Notes: generated by a model not told the origin, from the sequence alone. A DNA stretch of 6,391 nucleotides from Clostridiales bacterium UBA1446 (GCA_002329245.1 DCTG01000023.1:1714-8104); one strand, 5' to 3'. Positions 1-5,993 are shown, counted from the stretch's first letter. A program made the numbers and translations.

Positions 1-221
1 GCGGCGTGATTGAAAAGCTGCCCCAGAGACAAAAGGATATTCTTTATTTTAAATATTTGCTGGAACTGCCGGACGAACAGATTGCGGAAAGTCTCGGCAT
101 CTCGCCGGACAGCGTGCGGCAGTATCTGACCCGGGCAAGGAGAGCGGCAAGAGCGCTTGCGGAAAAGGAGAAGAACAGCCATGCCGGATCGTTCGGATCA
201 GCTGCGGGACAAACTGTTTGA
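1..221 (+). CDS. ECF-type RNA polymerase sigma factor, C-terminal end (partial)
   Basis: The gene enters from the left edge, so only about the last 72 residues are visible and the true start is outside the window. What remains is a typical sigma-70 region 4: an 'LPQRQKDIL' segment followed by a helix-turn-helix (DEQIAESLGISPDSVRQYLTRA), which in this family contacts the -35 promoter element. The last 20 or so residues (EKNSHAGSFGSAAGQTV) are a non-conserved tail. The stop lies 41 bases inside the next gene, which encodes a membrane protein of anti-sigma type. Such overlaps are common in sigma/anti-sigma pairs and suggest translational coupling. The region 4 assignment is clear. Which stress or signal it serves cannot be told without regions 2 and 3. 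Confidence 0.9.
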   Translation, partial: GVIEKLPQRQKDILYFKYLLELPDEQIAESLGISPDSVRQYLTRARRAARALAEKEKNSHAGSFGSAAGQTV

Positions 222-936
222 GGAATATGAAGACTGCCTGTTCAGGCTGGTCATATTTGAGGCGGCGAAACGGGAAGGCCGCCTGCTGTGGGAAGAAAAG
301 GAAAGCCTGAAAGGCGCGGAAAACCTTCCGGCCGAAGCCGAGGTCAGAAAATTTGAAAAGCGGGTTTCAGTCCTACTGAAAAAGCGCGCCTTCGCCGGCC
401 GAAAACACGCCTTCCATAAAACGGCCGGTCATGCGGCGGCCGCCGCGCTGATTGTAATGCTGACCTTTTCACTCGCCGTGGGAAGCGTCAGCGCGTTTCG
501 CGTCCGGGTTTTGAACTTCTTAATCAGCGGGGAGGAAAAATACACTTCCTTTCAGCTGCGGGAGGAGGAAAACGCCGCCGGCGGAAAGCTCACCATTGAC
601 CGGCCCGGCGAATATGTCCCCTCCTATGTGCCGGAAGGATTCGAAATCAAGGATTTCGCCGAAACCGAAAGCATAAAAAGAATCCATTATGAAAATGCCG
701 ACGGCCGGGTTCTCCTCTATTCGGAGTATTCCTCCTCCTGCAATGTGGCGGTTGATTCGGAAAACGCGTCCCGGATTGAGACGATCGAGATAAACGGGAA
801 CGCCGGGACTCTGATCGTGAAATCCCCCATGGCGTCCGTCGTCTGGGAAATGGAAGGACGGCTGTTTTTGGTCCACGGCGAACTAGAGGCCGACGAGGTA
901 TTGCAATTTGCGCGGGGCGTAAAGCTCGCCGAATGA
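181..936 (+). CDS. Membrane-anchored probable anti-sigma factor with DUF4367-like outer domain
   Basis: This 251-residue protein probably holds the upstream sigma factor at the membrane. Residues 1-80 are charged and predicted cytoplasmic. One hydrophobic segment lies at about 82-105 (HAAAAALIVMLTFSLAVGSV). The rest, from about 106, is predicted outside the cell. Residues 146-250 (YVPSYVPEGFEIKDF through GELEADEVLQFARGVKL) resemble DUF4367, a domain often found in proteins next to ECF sigma factors in Bacillota. The N-terminal part has no HxxxCxxC zinc anti-sigma motif, so it would bind sigma by another fold. I chose ATG at 181 because GGAG at 167-170 precedes it at suitable spacing. An in-frame TTG at 157 would add eight residues but lacks a good site. 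The anti-sigma role is inferred from topology and neighbourhood. Confidence 0.8.
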   Translation: MPDRSDQLRDKLFEEYEDCLFRLVIFEAAKREGRLLWEEKESLKGAENLPAEAEVRKFEKRVSVLLKKRAFAGRKHAFHKTAGHAAAAALIVMLTFSLAVGSVSAFRVRVLNFLISGEEKYTSFQLREEENAAGGKLTIDRPGEYVPSYVPEGFEIKDFAETESIKRIHYENADGRVLLYSEYSSSCNVAVDSENASRIETIEINGNAGTLIVKSPMASVVWEMEGRLFLVHGELEADEVLQFARGVKLAE

Positions 937-974
937 ACGGATCCTTCGCGCCCCATCAGTATTTCTCCCCCTCC

Positions 975-1027
975 AGCCGCCGCCTCCGCCGTGCCGGGGG
1001 CGGCGGCTATCCCCAAATTTTATTTTT
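975..1027 (+). terminator. Probable intrinsic terminator of the sigma/anti-sigma operon
   Basis: A perfect 10-bp inverted repeat (AGCCGCCGCC at 975-984, GGCGGCGGCT at 999-1008) encloses a 14-base loop and starts 38 bases after the stop of the DUF4367 gene. A T-rich stretch (TTTTATTTTT) begins about ten bases after the stem rather than directly after it, so this is a less than ideal terminator. It could instead be an RNA 3' end that depends on trimming. Confidence 0.55.
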
Positions 1028-1050
1028 CCGGCAAAGCGCTTGCATATAGT

Positions 1051-1085
1051 ATCCGGGCCCCGAAAGGATTGGCCCGGATTTCTTA
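1051..1085 (+). other. Second intergenic hairpin, terminator-like or 5' leader structure
   Basis: A perfect 9-bp inverted repeat (ATCCGGGCC at 1051-1059, GGCCCGGAT at 1071-1079) is capped by CC-GAAA-GG, two further pairs closed by a GNRA-type tetraloop, leaving a three-base ATT bulge. A short T-rich stretch (TTTCTT) follows. It may be a backup terminator for the upstream operon, or a structure in the leader of the gene at 1174. A weak -10-like TATAGT at 1045-1050 lies just before it. The sequence does not decide between these. Confidence 0.45.
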
Positions 1086-1173
1086 TCGTGAGGCATGATT
1101 TCCTGTCCCAAATCCCTGCTCAATCTTGTCTTACTATGTTAGAGGATATAAGTATCGGGTCGGGTGAAACTGC

Positions 1174-1677
1174 GTGACGGAAACGGAACAGAAAAACCAG
1201 GTCGAATCTCTTTACAGCGCGGCCGTAAAGGAACTTTACGGTCTTGCGTTTTATACGGTGTTGGATATAAAAGCGGCCGAGGCGCTGACCGCCGGCGCGT
1301 TCTCAGATACGTTCCGTATCCTTTCCGACAAAGCCGATTTGGAAGCCTTCCGCATAAAAGCGGCGAGTTGCTTGTACCGGTCAATGAAAAGAACGAGCAA
1401 AAACCCCGGATACGCATCCGGCGATTCGCCGGCTCATCAACGGCGGGAAAACCAACTTGATCTTCCCGGGGAAAAAAGGAACCGGACGGTTGTATTCCTG
1501 TCGAAACTCAGCCTATGCGAAAGGTTTCTGCTCCTGCTTTTTTGCAGCGACAGGTTTTCGTCCGTTCAGATTTCTCAAATTCTGTGCCTGCTGCGTTTTC
1601 TGGTGCAAAAAAAGCTGCGCGGAATCCTGCAAAAGGCGGCCTTTCCCGGTCCGAGCGGTCCGAGTTTCCCGATATAA
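1174..1677 (+). CDS. Degenerate sigma-70-like protein (ECF-like)
   Basis: This 167-residue protein has the layout of a small ECF sigma factor but has drifted from the consensus. Residues 11-70 (ESLYSAAVKELYGLAFYTVLD onward, with GAFSDTFRIL at 41-50) resemble region 2, which binds core polymerase and the -10 element. Residues 107-155 (VFLSKLSLCERFLLLLFCSD, then VQISQILCLLRFLVQKKLRGIL) resemble region 4, but the usual 'LGIS..TV' turn reads LCLLRFLV. The linker at about 72-105 is short and charged. The frame opens after a TGA at 1165-1167, so GTG at 1174 is the first possible start; only a weak GGGTGA precedes it. The C-terminus is Pro/Ser-rich. No anti-sigma gene follows. It may be an active but divergent sigma factor, a regulator that kept the fold, or a decaying copy. 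Similarity is by eye only. Confidence 0.55.
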   Translation: MTETEQKNQVESLYSAAVKELYGLAFYTVLDIKAAEALTAGAFSDTFRILSDKADLEAFRIKAASCLYRSMKRTSKNPGYASGDSPAHQRRENQLDLPGEKRNRTVVFLSKLSLCERFLLLLFCSDRFSSVQISQILCLLRFLVQKKLRGILQKAAFPGPSGPSFPI

Positions 1678-1782
1678 AGCGCTTCTTGCCGTCCGGGGAT
1701 CGGCGGCGCGGGCCTTCTTTGTTTCAATGGAAAACCGCCTTCTCCGTTCCGCCTTTCCGGAAGTAACAAATGCGGATTTGTG

Positions 1783-1812
1783 TCATATCATGTAGAAGAA
1801 AGGGCATAGATT
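1783..1812 (+). promoter_or_regulatory. Putative SigE-type sporulation promoter
   Basis: TCATATC at 1783-1789 matches six of seven positions of the Bacillus SigE -35 consensus (KMATATT). CATAGAT T at 1805-1812 matches six of eight positions of its -10 consensus (CATACAMT). The 15-base spacer is in the usual range. Transcription would begin near 1819, leaving a leader of about 70 bases before the ATG at 1893. No convincing SigA-type promoter was seen in this 215-base gap. The match is by eye, and such short motifs can occur by chance in AT-rich DNA. Confidence 0.45.
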
Positions 1813-1880
1813 CATAAATGCCAAGTCATGTGCAAGTGCAGAGCTCTTTTATGATGAAATATCCTTCAAATTTTTCATTT

Positions 1881-1888
1881 AAGGTGAG
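1881..1888 (+). promoter_or_regulatory. Ribosome binding site deciding the start at 1893
   Basis: AAGGTGAG matches the 3' part of the anti-Shine-Dalgarno complement (AGGAGGTGA) and sits four bases before ATG at 1893. The in-frame ATG at 1818 has only AGAAAGGG at about 13 bases, and the ATGs at 1851 and 1854 have nothing. This favours 1893 and agrees with the SigE-like promoter, whose predicted start point (about 1819) excludes the ATG at 1818. Confidence 0.6.
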
Positions 1889-1892
1889 TGCT

Positions 1893-2378
1893 ATGACTTA
1901 TCACGCAAACGCGGCTTTTGTTGGCGGAATTGGGCGGCCGAAAAGAGTCGTTCAGTTAAACGCCTCAACGGGAGGAGCGGGACCGCTTCCGATTATAACA
2001 ACTTTGCTGGCAAATCCGATTAATGTTGTTGATGTCACCATTGATACCGGCGGTATGAACGACCCGGCCGTTCTGTTGGATTTTTCAAGCATTATCAGCT
2101 TGCCTGTCGGGATTTCGGTAACCCTGAACTTTGAACTGACAAGAAGCTTTAACGGTGGCTCGCCGGTCAATGTCGGCTCCACCTACACGTTCTCCACGCT
2201 TGTTAACGTTCTGGAGGCCGAGGCCTTCGGATTCCAGTATTTTGACAGCAACTTAGCTCCCGGCTTATACACCTATTCCGTCCAGCTCTCAACCAACTCC
2301 ATCATCGACGTTACGCCCGGATTGACTGTTAACAACGCGACCTTAAGCGCCTTGGCGGTTGATAATAATCCTGCATAA
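1893..2378 (+). CDS. DUF4489-like beta-rich protein, probable spore-surface component
   Basis: The 161-residue product has no signal peptide or membrane segment. Small, Val/Thr/Ser-rich alternating stretches suggest an all-beta fold. From about residue 38 it follows the pattern I associate with DUF4489 proteins of Clostridia: VVDVTIDT (45-52), LLDFSSIISL (61-70), TLNFELTRS (77-85), STYTFST (96-102), YTYSVQL (126-132) and a final NNATLSALAV (147-156). Members I recall are often Cys-rich; this one has no cysteine. The fold recalls trimeric jelly-roll proteins of the exosporium, but that is inference. An upstream SigE-like promoter supports expression in the mother cell during sporulation. An extended start at 1818 would give 186 residues but is less well supported. 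The gene stands alone and ends at a strong terminator. The ORF is secure; the family call is moderate. Confidence 0.7.
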   Translation: MTYHANAAFVGGIGRPKRVVQLNASTGGAGPLPIITTLLANPINVVDVTIDTGGMNDPAVLLDFSSIISLPVGISVTLNFELTRSFNGGSPVNVGSTYTFSTLVNVLEAEAFGFQYFDSNLAPGLYTYSVQLSTNSIIDVTPGLTVNNATLSALAVDNNPA

Positions 2379-2406
2379 AAGCGCGGGTACAATAATTAAG
2401 CTTTTT

Positions 2407-2448
2407 CTAGCCCCGAATACGCATGGATGTTCGGGGTTAGATTTTTTT
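2407..2448 (+). terminator. Intrinsic terminator of the DUF4489-like gene
   Basis: An 11-bp stem (CTAGCCCCGAA at 2407-2417 with TTCGGGGTTAG at 2430-2440, one G-U pair) and a 12-base loop are followed directly by ATTTTTTT (2441-2448). It begins 28 bases after the stop codon. This is a textbook rho-independent terminator on the plus strand. Confidence 0.92.
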
Positions 2449-2466
2449 CGCAGGCGGTTTATTCGG

Positions 2467-2514
2467 TAAAATTAAATTCGCAGGGAAGACCGAAAACTCG
2501 GGCTTCCCTGCGAA
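2467..2514 (-). terminator. Intrinsic terminator of the Liv-type ABC transporter operon
   Basis: A perfect 12-bp inverted repeat (TTCGCAGGGAAG at 2477-2488, CTTCCCTGCGAA at 2503-2514) continues inward, past an A/G mismatch, with four more pairs (CCGA/TCGG) around an AAAC loop. Read on the minus strand the stem is followed by TTTAATTTT, a fair U-tract, and it lies about 75 bases beyond the livM stop. On the plus strand the flank (TCAAATTTCTT) is a poorer U-tract, so it may also act weakly as a second terminator for the plus-strand gene. Confidence 0.85.
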
Positions 2515-2589
2515 TCAAATTTCTTAAATTACCAACACTCTGCCGTCGGTATGATTGCATGAATGGAACGAGCGGATGCGTCAATAAAA

Positions 2590-3567
2590 CTACTCTTTGG
2601 AAAGGCGTCGGGAGGAAAATAATTCAAAATGGAGTTTGCTTTGCAGGGTTCCGACAATGCCTTTTGGCAGGAGCAGAATAACGGCAATGGCAATGACGCC
2701 GAGAATCACGTTGCTGTATCCGGCGTAGTTGGCGAGGAAGTTAAAGAGCGCAACATAGACGATAGCGCCGATTACAGGTCCGGCAATGGTTCCGATTCCG
2801 CCGATGATAACCGAGACCACCAAGGCGATGGTCCACTCGGAGCTGAAGCCGCCGTTGGGATAAATGGTGATTTTAAAGAGATAGAACATTGCGCTTGCCA
2901 CGCCGGTTACAAAGCCGCTGATCATAAAGCAGATCATTCTGGTGCGGAAGATATTGACGCCTGCGCCGGCCGCCGCGTCGAGATCATTGCGCATGGCGGT
3001 CAGGCCAAGGCCTGTTTTGGAGTTCATGAGAAAATAAACAAGCAGGATGGAAAAGACGCAAAGGGAAAGGCACATGAGGTACTGCGTGCTCGCTGTCGGA
3101 TACGGTTTGAGTTTGATTGACATGCCGCCCCCGTAGTTGACGAGCTTCCACCCGGTAAAAATGATTTTCACCATTTCGGCGAAAACCCAGGTGGAAATGG
3201 CAAAGTACATGCCCCGCATCTTAAGCAGAAGCAGAGAAAGGCAAAAGGCCAGCATCGCGGAGATTACGCCGCCCACTAAAAAGCCAACCCAGAACGGGAG
3301 TCCGTATGTGGTGCAGACCACGGCAATCGCGTAACCGGACACGCCGATAAAGAGCTGCTGGCCTAAGGAGATCATGCCTGCATAACCTGCCATGAGGTTC
3401 CACATTTCCGCCATGGCGATATAGAGGAAAATGTTGATGCCGATACGCATGGCGTTTCCCGTACCCATTCCGGTAAAGGGCAATAGATACAAAATGGCTA
3501 TCACGCATATAAGAAGCCCCAACTTAATGAGCCTTGGCTTGTTCTGTCGGATCGAAAAATTCTTCAA
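2590..3567 (-). CDS. livM: Branched-chain amino acid-type ABC transporter permease, LivM family
   Basis: This 325-residue integral membrane protein is one of the two channel subunits of a HAAT-family importer. After a basic N-terminus (KNFSIRQNKPRLIK) it has about eight to ten hydrophobic segments. Family landmarks are EMWNLMAGYAGMISLGQQLF with GVSGYA (54-80), the cytoplasmic ATPase-coupling loop GLGLTAMRNDLDAAAGAGVN (186-205), GGIGTIAGPVIGA (256-268) and the closing PKGIVGTL. The length is normal for LivM. The start is a TTG, supported by a strong GGGAGGAGGT at 3585-3576, nine bases upstream. It follows the livH stop by 32 bases and is the last gene before the operon terminator. It should pair with the LivH-like subunit. 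The substrate is not readable from the sequence, so the gene symbol denotes the family only. Confidence 0.93.
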   Translation of the reverse strand: MKNFSIRQNKPRLIKLGLLICVIAILYLLPFTGMGTGNAMRIGINIFLYIAMAEMWNLMAGYAGMISLGQQLFIGVSGYAIAVVCTTYGLPFWVGFLVGGVISAMLAFCLSLLLLKMRGMYFAISTWVFAEMVKIIFTGWKLVNYGGGMSIKLKPYPTASTQYLMCLSLCVFSILLVYFLMNSKTGLGLTAMRNDLDAAAGAGVNIFRTRMICFMISGFVTGVASAMFYLFKITIYPNGGFSSEWTIALVVSVIIGGIGTIAGPVIGAIVYVALFNFLANYAGYSNVILGVIAIAVILLLPKGIVGTLQSKLHFELFSSRRLSKE

Positions 3568-3599
3568 CTCGTTTTACCTCCTCCCAAACCGGCCCCGGC

Positions 3600-4457
3600 T
3601 CATCTGGAGAACAGGCCCTTCGGCCTGATGATGAGCATGAGGATCAATATGATATATCCGGCTAGCATCTGATACGTGATGCCGAACAATACCGTCCCTA
3701 AGGAACGGGCAAGCCCGAAAATCACGCCGCCGACAAAGGTGCCGGGAATACTGCCCATCCCTCCGATTACGACCACGCCGAATGCGATTAAAAGGTATTC
3801 CTGGCCGGTGGTGGGATAAAAATTGAAGGTTGTGCCAACGAGGATGCCCGAGATTGCCGCGGTGGCCATGGCGATGCCCATCGCGATGGCATAGGTCTGT
3901 TTAACGCTGATTCCCATCAGAGCGGCGGCATCGTTGTCGTCGCTTACGGCACGAATTGACCTGCCTAAATGGGTGCGGTTCAAAAAGGCGCTGAGCGCAA
4001 TAATAATGATAACGCAAAAGATGAAGTTGAGCAGGTAAAGGATGGGAACGCTCAGATGATCCGTGATCCGGATGCTTGCCGTCCGGTAACCAACCTTAAG
4101 CATCTGGGGGTTGGCAGAAAAGATCAGCAGCATCAGGTTTTGAAGAATAATGGAAATCCCGAACGTCATCAGAAGCGAGGGTTCTTCGCCCGCATCCGTT
4201 CCGATCACCCGGTTTATAAGGCCCCGCTGCATCAGATAGCCCGCGCCGAACATGATGGGCGCCACAATCAGTATGGTAACCAGAGGATTCATTCCCCAGT
4301 GTTGTGTCATCACGGCGCTTAAGTAGGCGGCAAGAATCAAGAGTTCTCCATGAGCAAGGTTTGTCAGTTTTACAATGCCAAAAATCATGCTCATGCCGAT
4401 TCCGCAGAGAGCAAAAACACCGCCGAGCAAAACGCCCTGCAAGATCGCTTGTGCCAT
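3600..4457 (-). CDS. livH: Branched-chain amino acid-type ABC transporter permease, LivH family
   Basis: The 285-residue product is the second channel subunit. It begins with the typical LivH N-terminus: GVLLGGVFALCGIGMSMIFG (8-27), then IVKLTNLAHGEL (28-39). The coupling loop GRSIRAVSDDNDAAALMGI (165-183) touches the ATPases in this family. GGMGSIPGTFVGG (232-244) and the C-terminal LIIRPKGLFSR are further hallmarks. Some eight hydrophobic segments are visible and the length is normal. ATG at 4457 is preceded on the minus strand by GGGGGGAAG. The gene lies 30 bases after the livF stop and 32 bases before livM, in the same operon. As with the other genes here, the family is certain and the ligand is not. 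Confidence 0.94.
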   Translation of the reverse strand: MAQAILQGVLLGGVFALCGIGMSMIFGIVKLTNLAHGELLILAAYLSAVMTQHWGMNPLVTILIVAPIMFGAGYLMQRGLINRVIGTDAGEEPSLLMTFGISIILQNLMLLIFSANPQMLKVGYRTASIRITDHLSVPILYLLNFIFCVIIIIALSAFLNRTHLGRSIRAVSDDNDAAALMGISVKQTYAIAMGIAMATAAISGILVGTTFNFYPTTGQEYLLIAFGVVVIGGMGSIPGTFVGGVIFGLARSLGTVLFGITYQMLAGYIILILMLIIRPKGLFSR

Positions 4458-4487
4458 TTTAACTTCCCCCCTTATTTAATCGGCCTT

Positions 4488-5201
4488 TCAAATACCGAAA
4501 TAGGCGTTTTTGATTTCTTCATCGCTTAGCTCCTTGGACCGGCCGGAAAGAACCACGGATCCTTTGAGCATGATGTAGCTGAATTGGCTGGTTTTTTTGC
4601 TGCGCACGACGTCCTGTTCCACCAGAACGATACTCATGCCCTCCTGGTTAATCTGGCGGATCCTCGCATAGATGTCCTTAATAATGGTGGGGGCAAGTCC
4701 AAGAGAGATTTCATCAAACAGAATCAGTTCCGGATTGGCCATCAAAGCCCTGCCGATTGCCACCATCTGGCGCTGGCCTCCGGAAAGGTTCCCCGAGAGT
4801 TCCTTCCGTTTTTGTTTCAGAACCGGAAACAGCTCATAAACCTTCTCAAGCGAGCTTTTTGCGTTCGCGCGGGCGCGCTTGGGAAAAGCTCCGGTAAGCA
4901 AGTTGTCCTCTACGCTCATACGGACAAAGCAGCGGCTGCCTTGGGGCACAAGGGAAAGTCCCCGTTCTACCACTTTGCTGGAGGGCATGCCCGTAATATC
5001 CTCGCCTTTGAACAGAATCCTTCCGCCGCTGGGGCTATGGATTCCGGCGATCGCGTCCATCAGCGTGGATTTTCCCGCGCCATTGGATCCGATGAGCGAT
5101 ACGATGGATTTTTCGGGCACTGCGAGCGAAGCGTTGCGGACGGCCACAAATGCTCCGTATTTGACCTCGACCTTCTCGACGCTCAGAATAGGTTCACTCA
5201 T
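4488..5201 (-). CDS. livF: Branched-chain amino acid-type ABC transporter ATPase, LivF family
   Basis: This 237-residue cytoplasmic nucleotide-binding subunit is one of two that power the importer. Visible motifs are Walker A GSNGAGKST (38-46), Q-loop Gln87 (VPQGSR), signature LSGGQ (139-143) and Walker B LILFDE (159-164) with its catalytic Glu164. LVEQ at 193-196 places Gln where most ABC ATPases have the H-loop histidine; this is normal for LivF proteins. The family-typical 'DEPSLGLAP' reads DEISLGLAP, with Ile for Pro after the catalytic Glu. The ending NAYFGI matches the 'AYLG' end of the family. The ATG overlaps the livG stop by eight bases. Its Shine-Dalgarno sequence (GGAGGAGG) lies inside the last codons of livG, so the two ATPases are probably translationally coupled and made in equal amounts. 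Confidence 0.94.
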   Translation of the reverse strand: MSEPILSVEKVEVKYGAFVAVRNASLAVPEKSIVSLIGSNGAGKSTLMDAIAGIHSPSGGRILFKGEDITGMPSSKVVERGLSLVPQGSRCFVRMSVEDNLLTGAFPKRARANAKSSLEKVYELFPVLKQKRKELSGNLSGGQRQMVAIGRALMANPELILFDEISLGLAPTIIKDIYARIRQINQEGMSIVLVEQDVVRSKKTSQFSYIMLKGSVVLSGRSKELSDEEIKNAYFGI

Positions 5202-5928
5202 CGTCGTCCTCCTCCGCTCCCAGATAGACTTCCTGGACCTGCTGAGAGTTCATAATCTCAAGCGGTTCCCCGGTTACCAAATTTGTCCCGGTGCACATAC
5301 ACATCAACCGATTTGTGGATTTTACCATCGTTTCAATTACATGTTCAATCCAGATAATGGTCTGGCCGCCCGATCGAAGCTGCGCGACCAAATCCATGAC
5401 TTCATGGACTTCAGCCTCGGTAAGTCCTGCGGCCACTTCGTCAAGCAGCAGCAGGGTGGGTTCGGAGCCTAACGCCCGTGCAATCTCCAGCCGTTTGAGA
5501 TCAAGCAGGGTAAGCGTCCCTGCCACCGTCTCGCGCTTATCATATAAGCCGGTCAAACGCAACGCGTTTAATGCGATGGGTCTGGCGGCGTGTTCCGAAT
5601 GCTTTCCGCCATATACGGCGGAAACTAGAACGTTTTCAAATACCGTCATGCTGACAAACGGCCGTGGAATCTGATAGGTTCGGCCAATACCCATGCGGCA
5701 TCGCTCGTTCGGGCTGCGTTTTGTGATGTCCACGCCGTTGAAAATAATTTCCCCTTTGGTCGGAATGATATGTCCTAACAAAGCGTTGAACATTGTGGTT
5801 TTTCCGCAGCCGTTTGGTCCGATTACACCGAATACTTCTCCTGGATAGACCTCAAAGTTGAGGTCGGAGAGGATTTTGACGCGCCCGTACCCGGCGTCTA
5901 CGTGTTTGAACTGGAGTAAAGCTTCCAT
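5194..5928 (-). CDS. livG: Branched-chain amino acid-type ABC transporter ATPase, LivG family, with unusual signature motif
   Basis: This is the partner ATPase, 244 residues from the ATG at 5928. Motifs are Walker A GPNGCGKTT (37-45), Q-loop Gln86 in GRTYQIPRPF, Walker B LLLLDE (159-164), H-loop His196 (WIEH) and the family end EVYLG (233-237). The ABC signature, usually LSYGQQRR or similar in LivG, reads LTLLDLKR (139-146) just before LEIARAL, so the conserved glycine is missing. I recall 'LTL.DRKR' variants in related transporters, so this is probably a subfamily trait and not damage. The open frame extends to 6072, but the extra 48 residues would run through an intergenic hairpin. GGAGG at 5944-5940 supports 5928, though the 11-base spacing is slightly long. 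ATG at 5946 has GGAG only two bases away, and ATG at 5958 has none. The tail is acidic (EEDDDE). Confidence 0.9.
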   Translation of the reverse strand: MEALLQFKHVDAGYGRVKILSDLNFEVYPGEVFGVIGPNGCGKTTMFNALLGHIIPTKGEIIFNGVDITKRSPNERCRMGIGRTYQIPRPFVSMTVFENVLVSAVYGGKHSEHAARPIALNALRLTGLYDKRETVAGTLTLLDLKRLEIARALGSEPTLLLLDEVAAGLTEAEVHEVMDLVAQLRSGGQTIIWIEHVIETMVKSTNRLMCMCTGTNLVTGEPLEIMNSQQVQEVYLGAEEDDDE

Positions 5929-5967
5929 TCTGTTATGATCCTCCATTTCTCCGGCCATACCTGTATT

Positions 5968-5983
5968 GCCCGTCAGCGCGGGC
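5968..5983 (-). other. Small hairpin in the livG leader
   Basis: GCCCG at 5968-5972 and CGGGC at 5979-5983 form a perfect 5-bp stem with a six-base loop. It lies 10 bases beyond the large hairpin and about 24 bases before the GGAGG of livG. It is short and could be chance. If real it adds to the structure that ribosomes must clear before livG. Confidence 0.25.
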
Positions 5984-5993
5984 TGTGTTAAGA

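Noticed and set aside
1041..1050. SigA promoter with -10 TATAGT at 1045
   Set aside because: No -35 box at a proper distance. Kept only as a note to the hairpin entry.
1126..1155. Promoter TTGTCT with TAAGTA at 17 bases before the gene at 1174
   Set aside because: Only the -35 box is reasonable; the -10 candidate matches poorly, so it is not listed as a feature.
1766..1781. Small inverted repeat ACAAAT-GCGG-ATTTGT as an operator
   Set aside because: Only six pairs in AT-rich DNA and no known regulator motif. It could be a weak terminator stem or chance.
1457..1795. Plus-strand frames suggesting a frameshifted continuation of the sigma-like gene
   Set aside because: Region 4-like sequence continues in the original frame to residue 155, and the alternative frames give no recognisable domain.
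1818..1892. Longer start (ATG 1818) for the DUF4489-like gene
   Set aside because: It has a poorly spaced Shine-Dalgarno sequence, the encoded 25 residues do not look like the family, and the predicted SigE-type transcript would start at or after this codon.
2411..2436. Shared CCCCGAA/TTCGGGG arms in the terminator at 2407 and in the hairpin at 5994-6046
   Set aside because: The match is seven bases in GC-rich stems with no wider similarity, so I do not treat them as copies of one repeat.
2629..3120. Plus-strand open frame of 163 codons
   Set aside because: It lies wholly opposite livM, whose product has clear family motifs. The frame is a shadow of it.
4584..5472. Plus-strand open frames of 223 and 197 codons
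   Set aside because: Both are antisense to the ATPase genes livF and livG, with no recognisable product.
5959..5993. Internal promoter for livG (TTAACA followed by AATACA)
   Set aside because: The -35 box is fair, but no acceptable -10 box lies 16-18 bases downstream.
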